From the NCBI GenBank assembly GCA_000309945.1, contig CM001633.1:133264-197263 (forward strand): a stretch of 64,000 bases of DNA. Reading direction: 5' to 3'. Below, piece by piece: positions 28,200 to 36,493 of this stretch (its first letter is position 1; every line of letters begins with the position of its first letter). The notes under the pieces were generated by a model. That model did not search any database and was not told the DNA's origin. It saw only the letters and a list, made by a program, of their open reading frames with translations. The DNA is from Leptolyngbyaceae cyanobacterium JSC-12. Lineage in GTDB: Bacteria > Cyanobacteriota > Cyanobacteriia > Leptolyngbyales > Leptolyngbyaceae. The position numbers and the translations under genes were made by a program.

Positions 28200-28802
28200 A
28201 TGAGACGTATATGGATCACAATATTAGCTTGTGCTGTACTTGTGCTGAACTTAGTCATTGCTAGTGCTGCACAAGCACAAGCGATCGCGGCATTTTCATT
28301 GCCCACGTTTCAACTAGCTGGGACACCCGATAACACAACTAGTTTGCTAACCCAGTTAGAATCTGAAATTCTACCCAAACTGGAAAACATTTTGTTTCCT
28401 GAACAGCGAGAACAATTCAAAACTGCTGTTGCAGAAGGAGCTAGTTTCCGTAAAGCATTCAAGTCATTAACACTAAACCCAGAGCAGAAAAGCAAGATAA
28501 AGGCACTGCTAAAGGAACTGCCTGCTACAGATGCTTTTGCATCACTGACACCAGAGCAGAAAAAGCAGCTCTTCATGAAAAAGAAAGAGTCCTTTATGCC
28601 AACCTCCGAAGAGATTGCTGAGAAAATCAACGCTGGTATGAAGATGAAAGAAGGTTCTTTGCCAGCAAATATCAGTGAAAAAATTAGCGAGAAAATGAAA
28701 GGGAAAGAATCTTACATTCCAACACCAGAAGCAATTAGCAAAAAAATCAGTGATGGTATGAAGACGATTCAGAGCAAAGTTGAGGAAGCGGTGAATGAAT
28801 AG
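28200..28802 (+). CDS. Exported protein with degenerate helical repeats
   Basis: 200 residues with a signal peptide (MRRIWITILACAVLVLNLVI, cleavage after AQA). The mature part starts with a helical segment (EQREQFKTAVAEGASFRKAF, SLTPEQKKQLFMKKKE). It ends with three related units: KKESFMPTSEEIAEKINAGM (128-149), KEGSLPANISEKISEKMKG (150-168) and KESYIPTPEAISKKISDGMK (169-190). The motif E-S-[FY]-[MI]-P-T-x-E-x-I looks like a helix cap plus amphipathic helix. The stop overlaps the DUF4079 start by 8 bp, so the two products are coupled and probably work together. No known family recognised. Confidence 0.7.
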   Translation: MRRIWITILACAVLVLNLVIASAAQAQAIAAFSLPTFQLAGTPDNTTSLLTQLESEILPKLENILFPEQREQFKTAVAEGASFRKAFKSLTLNPEQKSKIKALLKELPATDAFASLTPEQKKQLFMKKKESFMPTSEEIAEKINAGMKMKEGSLPANISEKISEKMKGKESYIPTPEAISKKISDGMKTIQSKVEEAVNE

Positions 28803-29277
28803 TGATGCTCCACTTTGGTTGAAATCATTCATCGCATTTACCCATCCTGTGCTTATGGTTGGTACTGTCTTCGGCGGACTCTATGCGCTATATTTGGGAA
28901 CCCTTGTCAGAAGAACTCGCACTGCCGATCCAGATGTGAGGAAACAACTGATTAAAGGAAAATTTAACCAAAAGCACTTTCAGCTAGGCTCCATTTTGTT
29001 AGCTGTTTGGGTTTTGGGTGGTTTAGGTGGCATAGCTGCGACTTACTTGCTTTATCACAAGTTGTTTGTCAATCCCCACTTAATTGTTGGGATGAGTTCC
29101 ATTGGCTTAGCTGCACTAGCAGCAATGTTTGCACCACTCATGCAGCAAGGCAAGGAATGGGCGAGAATTGCTCACATCACTTGTACTGGCTTTTTGATTT
29201 GTGCTGTTTTTTATCAGTCTTTTACAGGGCTAAAGATTGTTCAGAAAATGGTGCAAGAAATGTTTAGATTTGCCTAG
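28795..29277 (+). CDS. DUF4079 membrane protein
   Basis: A 160-residue protein with about four transmembrane helices (FIAFTHPVLMVGTVFGGLYA, LGSILLAVWVLGGLGGIAAT, LIVGMSSIGLAALAAMFAPL, IAHITCTGFLICAVFYQSF). The conserved histidines in FTHP, KHFQLG, and ARIAHI suggest heme or metal binding, as in cytochrome b561-like folds; DUF4079 is a cyanobacterial/plastid family of that shape. The start codon lies inside the end of the preceding gene (ATGAATAG), indicating translational coupling. Function unknown. Confidence 0.8.
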   Translation: MNSDAPLWLKSFIAFTHPVLMVGTVFGGLYALYLGTLVRRTRTADPDVRKQLIKGKFNQKHFQLGSILLAVWVLGGLGGIAATYLLYHKLFVNPHLIVGMSSIGLAALAAMFAPLMQQGKEWARIAHITCTGFLICAVFYQSFTGLKIVQKMVQEMFRFA

Positions 29278-29374
29278 TTTTTGGGCGTTGGCAAGTAATT
29301 CGCTAAATGGTGAAATAACAACGCCGACCGTTTGTTATAAGTTTTTAACGTGTAGTTTAGATTATGGAGAACCT

Positions 29375-30808
29375 ATGGCGCAGGCTGATAAAGGACTCAT
29401 TGTAGAGGATGCTCAGGAGCATGACCAACCACGAAGTAGTGAACTAATCTATGGACTCAATGACAAACCTCCAGTTGCTGAGTCGATCTTTGTCGCAATT
29501 CAACACGTACTGGCTGCATTTGTGGGAATCATTACCCCGCCGTTGATTATTTGCACGGCGCTAGGTCTAGACCCAGCAAATACCAGCTACATCATTAGTA
29601 TGTCGTTGTTTGCTTCGGGCATCTGTACCTTTATCCAATGTCGGAAGTTTGGTCCAGTTGGCTCAGGATTGTTAAGTTTGCAGGGAACTAGCTTTGCGTT
29701 TCTAGGTCCCATTATTGGAGTGGGGACAGTGGCGGTTCAGGGTGGTTCTACTCCAGAACAAGCATTGGCATTAATTTTTGGAGTCTGCTTCTTTGGATCG
29801 TTTGTTGAGATTATTCTCAGTCGGTTTTTGCATTTGATGAGCAGAATCATCACACCGATTGTGTCTGGAACCGTGGTGATGATTATTGGGCTGAGTTTGA
29901 TCAAAACTGGAATTATTAGTATGGCAGGTGGCACGATCGCCCAGAAGAATGGCACCTTTGGTAGCCCACAAAATCTGGCATTAAGCGGATTTGTACTGCT
30001 GATTGTCGTGTTACTAACAATTTCTAACAATCGTTTTTTGCGAATGGGCGCGATCGCGATTGGACTGATTGTTGGCTATATCATTTCGATGTTCCTTGGC
30101 ATTGTCAACCTTAGTGCATTGAGTAGTCTGCCACTGATTCGTCTGCCAATCCCGTTTCGTTACGGCATGACATTTGACTTTGGTGCATTTCTTCCATTTA
30201 TTCTGTTGTATATTCTGACCGCAATTGAAACTGTGGGTGATTTAACTGCAACTTCAGCCGTTTCTGGCGAACCTGTTAAAGGCTCACTGTATATACGACG
30301 AATTAAAGGCGGAGTGCTGGGAGACGGGGTAAATTCCCTGATTGCAGCCGTACTCAATACCTTTCCGAACACGACCTTTAGCCAGAACAATGGTGTTATT
30401 CAAATGACAGGTGTTGGCAGCCGATATGTTGGATACTATGTCGCTGGTATCTTCGCCTTACTAGGTTTGCTTCCCTTAGTAGGTGGTATTTTTCAAGCGA
30501 TCCCTCAACCTGTTTTGGGCGGAGCAACCACTGTCATGTTTGGGTCTATTGCTGTGGCAGGATTGAGTATTGTGACATCCACCAAACTCGATCGCCGTGC
30601 CATGATCATTGTGGCAGTTTCCCTGGCGCTAGGTTTAGGCGTGGTTTTTGTGCCTGAAATTTTCAATGACAAACCTATATTGATCAAAAACCTGTTTGGT
30701 TCCAGCATTTCCACCGGAGGTTTAACCGCTATCTTATTGAGTTGGCTCTTACCTCGGAATATGGGTTCTGCTAGCGAGCCAGCTGCTGAGGTTGAGGCTG
30801 AAGTGTAA
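29375..30808 (+). CDS. NCS2-family nucleobase (xanthine/urate/uracil) permease
   Basis: A 477-residue member of the nucleobase:cation symporter-2 family. FVAIQHVLAAFVGIITPPLI is the typical first helix. AIETVGDLTATSAVSGEP carries the conserved Glu of helix 8. TFSQNNGVIQMTGVGSRYVG is the NAT signature of helix 10, with the Q-N pair seen in purine (xanthine/uric acid) rather than uracil transporters. The start at 29375 (GGAGAACCTATGG) is chosen over the longer frame from 29237, which overlaps the DUF4079 gene. Its place in the GntR-flanked cluster suggests purine-responsive control (inference). Confidence 0.88.
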   Translation: MAQADKGLIVEDAQEHDQPRSSELIYGLNDKPPVAESIFVAIQHVLAAFVGIITPPLIICTALGLDPANTSYIISMSLFASGICTFIQCRKFGPVGSGLLSLQGTSFAFLGPIIGVGTVAVQGGSTPEQALALIFGVCFFGSFVEIILSRFLHLMSRIITPIVSGTVVMIIGLSLIKTGIISMAGGTIAQKNGTFGSPQNLALSGFVLLIVVLLTISNNRFLRMGAIAIGLIVGYIISMFLGIVNLSALSSLPLIRLPIPFRYGMTFDFGAFLPFILLYILTAIETVGDLTATSAVSGEPVKGSLYIRRIKGGVLGDGVNSLIAAVLNTFPNTTFSQNNGVIQMTGVGSRYVGYYVAGIFALLGLLPLVGGIFQAIPQPVLGGATTVMFGSIAVAGLSIVTSTKLDRRAMIIVAVSLALGLGVVFVPEIFNDKPILIKNLFGSSISTGGLTAILLSWLLPRNMGSASEPAAEVEAEV

Positions 30809-30940
30809 GGGGGATCTTTGATTGGTTGTACTTCAGATTGAAATACGACCAATCAAAGTCATTCGTTCGTAACTATGGAGTAAGTTAGCGATCGCGTAAC
30901 CTACGGATGCTAGTTTCGTACCTCTTTGAAATCATAAGTG

Positions 30941-32383
30941 ATGGACTTCATGAACCTGGATGTGTCAGTTGTCTACAATCTTTTTTCTACACCCATCGTG
31001 GCAGCGGCTGTAGAAGCTGAAAGTGAAGCGCTCGTTTTGGCGGGAGTGTTGCTGAGTTTGGCAGTCATTTACTTCGCCAGCAAACTGGGAGGCGAACTGT
31101 GCGTTCGTGTGAATTTGCCTCCTGTCCTTGGAGAGCTAGTATTTGGGGTAATTGTTGGGGTTTCCGCGTTACACCTCTTGATGTTTGCAGAGGCAGGCGA
31201 AGATGGCAGTCATTCCGTCATCATGAGCTTATTGCAGGCAACGGCACATATGAGTCCATCTGCCTTTACTCAGGTATTTCAAGCCCAAAGCGAGGTAATA
31301 TCGGTTCTGGCAGAAGTTGGTGTGGTCGTTCTGCTGTTTGAAATTGGGCTAGAGTCCGATTTGGAAGAACTGTTACGGGTTGGGATTCAATCCACCGTCG
31401 TTGCCGTAATTGGCGTAGTCACTCCCTTTATTTTGGGAGCATCTGGACTCATGTTGATATTCGATGTTCCGGCAATTCCTGCGGTATTCGCTGGGGCAGC
31501 CCTCACTGCAACTAGTATCGGAATTACAGCCAAAGTCCTGGCAGAAATGAAGCAGCTCAGCACCCGCGAGGGACAGATTATTGTAGGGGCTGCGGTCATT
31601 GATGATGTGTTGGGCATTATCGTGCTTGCGGTAGTAGCAGGGCTGGCGCGAGATGGAAAAGTGATGGTCGGTGATGTGGTTTATCTGATTATCAGCTCAG
31701 CTCTATTTTTCGTTGGAGCAATTTGGATCGGACGATTATGCAATCCGTTTTTTGTCAAGCTTGTTAACCAGATGCAAACCCGTGGACAGGTATTGTTGGC
31801 ATCGCTCTTTTTTGCTTTGCTACTCTCTTATCTATCAGCAATTATTCATCTGGAAGCGATCTTGGGAGCCTTCGCAGCAGGGCTGATTCTGGCAGAAACC
31901 GAAAAGCGAGAAGAACTACGCGCTCAAGTTGCACCTGTGGCAGATGTATTAATGCCAGTGTTTTTTGTTGTAGTAGGTGCTCGTACAGATATTAGTGTTT
32001 TAAATCCGTTTGTTCCTGAAAACTGGGAAGGGTTGATTATTGCTGCATTTTTGATTGTGATTGCGATTGTTGGTAAGCTGGTCACCGGGTTTGGAGTGTT
32101 TGGACAACCGGGAATCAATCGATTGGCAATTGGGGTTGGAATGATTCCACGCGGTGAAGTAGGGCTGGTGTTTGCCGCGATTGGGGCTGCCACAGGAGCA
32201 TTGAGTGAGGCGCTGAATGCTGCCATTATTGTGATGGTGATTCTGACAACCTTTTTGGCTCCACCCTTATTGCGTTGGTCATTCTCTCTAAATACCTCCG
32301 AGGTATTGGCTGAGGCATCCACTCCTGTTTTAGAAGGAGGAGAAGTTCTACAACCAGAGTTTGTTGAGTCAGATCCTCAGTGA
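30941..32383 (+). CDS. CPA2-family Na+(K+)/H+ antiporter
   Basis: A 480-residue cation:proton antiporter with about 12 helices. The ion-binding pair is GAAVIDDVLGI (Asp-Asp), the arrangement of electrogenic NapA/NhaA-type members rather than the Asn-Asp of neutral ones. Other family signatures are LPPVLGELVFGVIVG near the N-terminus, LFEIGLESD, LTATSIGITAKVL and MIPRGEVGLVFA near the end. An ATG at 30941 was chosen, with a GTG one codon upstream and another ATG at 30950. It follows the NCS2 permease by 132 bp on the same strand, and may supply or balance the ion gradient the permease uses (inference). Confidence 0.88.
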   Translation: MDFMNLDVSVVYNLFSTPIVAAAVEAESEALVLAGVLLSLAVIYFASKLGGELCVRVNLPPVLGELVFGVIVGVSALHLLMFAEAGEDGSHSVIMSLLQATAHMSPSAFTQVFQAQSEVISVLAEVGVVVLLFEIGLESDLEELLRVGIQSTVVAVIGVVTPFILGASGLMLIFDVPAIPAVFAGAALTATSIGITAKVLAEMKQLSTREGQIIVGAAVIDDVLGIIVLAVVAGLARDGKVMVGDVVYLIISSALFFVGAIWIGRLCNPFFVKLVNQMQTRGQVLLASLFFALLLSYLSAIIHLEAILGAFAAGLILAETEKREELRAQVAPVADVLMPVFFVVVGARTDISVLNPFVPENWEGLIIAAFLIVIAIVGKLVTGFGVFGQPGINRLAIGVGMIPRGEVGLVFAAIGAATGALSEALNAAIIVMVILTTFLAPPLLRWSFSLNTSEVLAEASTPVLEGGEVLQPEFVESDPQ

Positions 32384-32506
32384 GTTCGATGACTGAATTA
32401 GATTAGGGTAGACGTTGTGTCCGCCCTAATCAACCATGCAAAAGTCCGTTTCAAGCTTTAAGGCTATCTGTCTAGTAAATTCAATCGTATAGAGAGTCTG
32501 TTTAAG

Positions 32507-32749
32507 ATGGAATCGTTGTTAAGTTCAGTGGATTCTCAAGTTGTATTGTTGATTGCTGCGATCGCGATTGCAGTCCTGTTGCTGAGACTGTTTTTTCGGA
32601 TTCTCAATGTTGGGTTGGGAATCATCTTAACCATTGTGGCGATTTTTCTCGTGTTGCAATACGGATTTGGCATTACTCCAAGAGAACTGTGGTTCGAGAT
32701 CAGCCACCTACCTCAAGACTTGGTTCGGCTTGTCAAAAGCTTCGGCTGA
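32507..32749 (+). CDS. Small membrane protein of unknown function
   Basis: 80 residues with two adjacent hydrophobic segments (VVLLIAAIAIAVLLLRLFF and VGLGIILTIVAIFLVLQYGF) and a C-terminal amphipathic helix (HLPQDLVRLVKSFG). This is a common cyanobacterial small membrane protein type, but I do not know a name for it. It is the last gene of the same-strand cluster, 123 bp after the antiporter. Confidence 0.65.
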   Translation: MESLLSSVDSQVVLLIAAIAIAVLLLRLFFRILNVGLGIILTIVAIFLVLQYGFGITPRELWFEISHLPQDLVRLVKSFG

Positions 32750-33058
32750 GTCCAGCGATTCAAGACTGCCTTTTATCCTAGCTTTTGCTCTGGTGGGAGA
32801 CACGCAAGAGGCTTAAACCCCGTGTTCATCCAGGAGTTAATGTGCTTTGGTCGATTGGAAAAGTGCCGTACACTTTCTTGCGATAGATGCCTTATCGTGT
32901 GTCAGCGAAGTATGCTAGCTTATAAATGTAGTATAAGGCACAGAAAAAGATTCGGACATGCTATCTCGATCTGCTTAATAGTGATAAGCGGCAACGAGCC
33001 TGTATGGTGACAGGTTTGGAAGTGCCTCCTGCAATATCCAAAATTGAGGAGGTTTCCT
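32750..33058. other. Non-coding gap
   Basis: 309 bp between the small membrane protein and the 33059 gene. There is no tRNA, operator or convincing ORF. Immediately before 33059 lies a strong ribosome site (GAGGAGG). Confidence 0.4.
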
Positions 33059-33340
33059 ATGGAATTTCTGAGTCATCTTTCCCCAAAAGATTCTAATTGG
33101 CAGCTTTATCAGCAGTTGGAACTGCTGCCTGAGCACCTTTCTAGTCCACATAAGACAAGTATAGGGTTCCCGCTCGGATTGAACTGGTTCTGGAGACGCT
33201 TGATTGGGTTGCTAGTCGCTGAACTGGTCGCGGAAGAGCGTGTAAGCGAGTATCTTGATCGCTGTTGGGCACTCAATCCTTCTGACAGCCGATCTCGGCA
33301 TACCAATAGTTGGAAACAGTTGTGGATTCTGATGGATTAG
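33059..33340 (+). CDS. Small protein of unknown function
   Basis: 93 residues from ATG 33059, preceded by a near-perfect Shine-Dalgarno (TTGAGGAGGTTTCCT), which decides this start over one five codons upstream. The sequence (MEFLSHLSPKDSNWQLYQQL, then GLNWFWRRLIGLLVAELVAE) has Trp/Leu-rich amphipathic segments, no signal peptide and no cysteine cluster. Family not recognised. It is convergent with the chemotaxis operon end at 33400. The strong ribosome site suggests it is really translated. Confidence 0.6.
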   Translation: MEFLSHLSPKDSNWQLYQQLELLPEHLSSPHKTSIGFPLGLNWFWRRLIGLLVAELVAEERVSEYLDRCWALNPSDSRSRHTNSWKQLWILMD

Positions 33341-33399
33341 CAACTAACCTGAATCGGGAATATGACTTTGGACAGAAGTCAGGTAGGCAGTAAATCTTC

Positions 33400-36300
33400 T
33401 TAGATCGGCATTGGAGAACTTGCCTTGATGATTGACTCTAACGTTTGCAGGAGTTCTTGCTCGTTATAGGGTTTGGAGAAGTAAGCAGACGCACCTAAAC
33501 TCATCGCCAGTTGCCGATGTTTTTCGCCTGTTCGTGAAGTTAACATTGCAACAGGAATTTGTTCAAACTGAGGATTAGATTTGAACTTGGCTAAAAAGCC
33601 AAACCCGTCCATACGAGGCATTTCAATGTCGCAAATCACTGCTTGTACTGGAGAACCTCGTTGCAGTTTATCGATTGCGTCCAATCCATCTTTTGCTTGC
33701 TCAACCCGGAATCCCGCTTTTTCTAGAGTTAGCGCCAAGAAGCGGCGAATGTTAATCGAGTCATCCACAATTAAGACTGTAGATTTTGCGATCGCTGAGT
33801 TGGGAGTAGCCGTGATTGGCAATAACTCCCGATTTAGCTTCAGTAGCTCTTTCGGGATATTGAATGAGGTTAAAGTTGAACTGCGTTTGGAGTCACGGTC
33901 ACAGCTAACAATCCAATCCACCAGTTCGGTGACATTAACTAATGGAACCACTCGTCCATCTGCCACAATAGCACAACCTGTAAACCCTTCTGGCATCGCT
34001 AAATTTCCTTCTGTACGACGAACGGCAACCTCCTGTTCGCCCCAAGTTCGCTCAACCTGAATCGCAACTTGCTGATTTCCCTGATTGGCAATCAATATAG
34101 TTGGTGCATCAATACTGGGAGCCGTTTCAAGAGTTACAGGTTGACGGGGACAGTTAAACTGGAGCCAGCGAGATAATTCAATTCGTTTAATTGTTTGTTC
34201 TCGCCACACTAAATCTTCGCCATTTTCAAGTGAAGGAAGGGTTGTTAGTAGAAGTGTTTCTTTAATCGCATCTGTGGGAAATGCTAGCAATATGCCATTG
34301 CTTTCTGCCAACAATACGCGCACAACAGATAGGGTAAACGGAACTGATAGCGTGAACGTTGTGCCCAGCCCTGCACGAGTGTTAACACAAATTTCTCCTC
34401 GTATTTGCCGCAAGTTATCACGAACGACATCTAAACCAACGCCGCGACCTGACAAATCAGTTACGCGATCGCTGGTGCTAAAACCAGGCTCAAAAATTAA
34501 GGAAAGTAAATCGGCTTCATCCGCAGTTGCCAGCAATGTTGGATCTAAGCCTATCTGCTCCGCTTTTGCTCGAATTTTATCCAGTGAAATGCCCTTGCCA
34601 TCATCGCTAATCGTGATCAGAGTGCGATTTCCATGATGCGTTGCCTGAATTTCGATCGTACCTTCCTCTGGCTTACCCTGCGATCGCCGCGTCTCTGGAG
34701 TTTCAATTCCATGATCAAACGCATTGCGCAGAAGGTGCATCAGTGGGTCACTCAATGCTTCTAGAATTGTCCGTTCAATCAGCGTACTTCCACCTTTAAT
34801 TATCAGTTTGACTTGTTTCCCATACTGCAAACTCCATTCTCTTAAGGCCCGTGGAAACCGATTGACAATATCTGATAAGGGGCGCATCCGAATTTGAGTC
34901 AAATTGGCTTGCAGTTGCTTTCCTGTTTTATTCAATTCACGAACAGTTTGTTCTGCATCATCTAAACTTAAATCAATGTCTGCACTCACCTCCTGAATTT
35001 GAACGATTGTCTCCATCACTTGCTGCGAAAGCAAGTGTAACTCGTTGTATTGGTCTAACTCTAAAATGTCAAATTCCCTGGCAAAGGAGGATGAAATAGG
35101 GGAGACAGAAGCTGAAAATGCTTCTGGGTTGGAGGTCGCGTTGAACGTGCTATCGTTATTAGTTGGAGGCAGTAAAGGAACTCTAGAGATACCAATAGTG
35201 CGAGGAATAATGCGATCGTAAACGGTTTGTAACTGAGTGTTAGATTGCTCAAGCAGCCGTACCCGTTGCATCAGGAGATGAGCTAAATTTCGTAAACGTT
35301 TGAGATATAAGCTTAACCCATTTCGTTCGATAGTTAGTTCACTGAGAAAATCATTGAATTGATTGAGTTGGCGAACAGAAACACGAACTGTTGCATTTTG
35401 ATCAGCTTCTAAGGATGTAGCTGTTACATCTGGATTCGCTTCAAATCTGAAATTAGCTGATTGTGACTTTGGTATTTTATCAACTTGGAATGAGTCAGTT
35501 TCATATTCTTGAGTGATGACTGAATCAAAAATTGGTTGATCATCTGGAGCAATTGAACTGATGTCAGATTCAGTAACCTCATCTGTTTCAGTAATTAAGA
35601 TTTCAGTTGAATGAATTTCAGGTTTAGTGACCTCAGTTGAAGCTACTTTGGCGATTGCAAATTCATCTGAAGTGGTTGTTGGCGTAGGCACTGAGAACAA
35701 GTCCTCTTCAAGGAGGCTGGGTAGCAGGTCTATCTGTCCATTAAGAATAAGAGTTTGCGATCGCCGCCATGCTTTTAGTGCCGCTTGGGCAATAGAGGGA
35801 ATGAGTTCGGGAGTTGCCTGGGTAATCTGCTCAATTGCCACACAAAGCTGAGTGAATGGATGTAACTGCAACATCTTACCCAAACCACCCATTTCTTGCG
35901 CCAGGATAATAAGTTCTTCTTGCAAGCAGGGCTGGTTAGGATTTGCCAAAACCGCTTCTAATCGCTGTAAACAATCCTCTACTTCAGTTTCAAACAGCAG
36001 GGCAATCACATCTTGTCCGCTATCGGTTGAGAGAACTGAGACGGCGTCCTCATCAACTGGATCTCCCAGGCGATCATGCAATTGTTGAAAAATGGGTTCA
36101 ACCTGATACTCTGTCCAATCGGGATTGAGTGGCTGGTCTTGCTGATGCTGGTAAATGATTGTGCGTAGACAATCAATGCCACTCAGCAATAAATTTTCTA
36201 ATGCTGCATCAATCTGGATGGATTGATGTTGAGTTTTCAAGACCTTGAATGAATCTTCCAGGCGATGAGCGAGTTGACTGAGTAAATGGAACCCCATTAA

Positions 36301-36462
36301 GCCAGCCCCACCCTTGATTGAGTGGGCAGATCGGAGTGCAGCATTGATTTTTTGAATATCAATGCGCCCACCAGCAAGCCCCATCACAGCGGCATCCAGT
36401 GCATCCAGATAGTCCTGCGCCTCATCGAGAAACTGACGCCGAATTTCGAGTTCCTTTGACAT
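33400..36462 (-). CDS. pixL: CheA-type hybrid histidine kinase, PixL/PilL-like
   Basis: A 1020-residue kinase of Pil/Pix chemotaxis systems. The N-terminal Hpt domain has the phospho-acceptor in SAHSIKGGAG (H47). A second Hpt-like region (about 151-240) has lost its His: LAQEMGGLGKML stands where HxLKG is expected. After a long variable linker comes the dimerisation helix, then the ATPase with the N box LLRNAFDHG (N580), G1 ISDDGKGI (D620) and G2 SGRGVGLDVV. A CheW-like domain follows (about 715-860), then a receiver with D945 in ICDIEMP. It receives signals from the adjacent PixJ-like receptor through the CheW protein and phosphorylates the PixG/PixH receivers. It is the last gene of the five-gene operon, 31 bp after the receptor. 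Confidence 0.9.
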   Translation of the reverse strand: MSKELEIRRQFLDEAQDYLDALDAAVMGLAGGRIDIQKINAALRSAHSIKGGAGLMGFHLLSQLAHRLEDSFKVLKTQHQSIQIDAALENLLLSGIDCLRTIIYQHQQDQPLNPDWTEYQVEPIFQQLHDRLGDPVDEDAVSVLSTDSGQDVIALLFETEVEDCLQRLEAVLANPNQPCLQEELIILAQEMGGLGKMLQLHPFTQLCVAIEQITQATPELIPSIAQAALKAWRRSQTLILNGQIDLLPSLLEEDLFSVPTPTTTSDEFAIAKVASTEVTKPEIHSTEILITETDEVTESDISSIAPDDQPIFDSVITQEYETDSFQVDKIPKSQSANFRFEANPDVTATSLEADQNATVRVSVRQLNQFNDFLSELTIERNGLSLYLKRLRNLAHLLMQRVRLLEQSNTQLQTVYDRIIPRTIGISRVPLLPPTNNDSTFNATSNPEAFSASVSPISSSFAREFDILELDQYNELHLLSQQVMETIVQIQEVSADIDLSLDDAEQTVRELNKTGKQLQANLTQIRMRPLSDIVNRFPRALREWSLQYGKQVKLIIKGGSTLIERTILEALSDPLMHLLRNAFDHGIETPETRRSQGKPEEGTIEIQATHHGNRTLITISDDGKGISLDKIRAKAEQIGLDPTLLATADEADLLSLIFEPGFSTSDRVTDLSGRGVGLDVVRDNLRQIRGEICVNTRAGLGTTFTLSVPFTLSVVRVLLAESNGILLAFPTDAIKETLLLTTLPSLENGEDLVWREQTIKRIELSRWLQFNCPRQPVTLETAPSIDAPTILIANQGNQQVAIQVERTWGEQEVAVRRTEGNLAMPEGFTGCAIVADGRVVPLVNVTELVDWIVSCDRDSKRSSTLTSFNIPKELLKLNRELLPITATPNSAIAKSTVLIVDDSINIRRFLALTLEKAGFRVEQAKDGLDAIDKLQRGSPVQAVICDIEMPRMDGFGFLAKFKSNPQFEQIPVAMLTSRTGEKHRQLAMSLGASAYFSKPYNEQELLQTLESIIKASSPMPI

Positions 36463-36493
36463 AGTTGGGTTGGAGGATAAGGGTAAGGGATAC

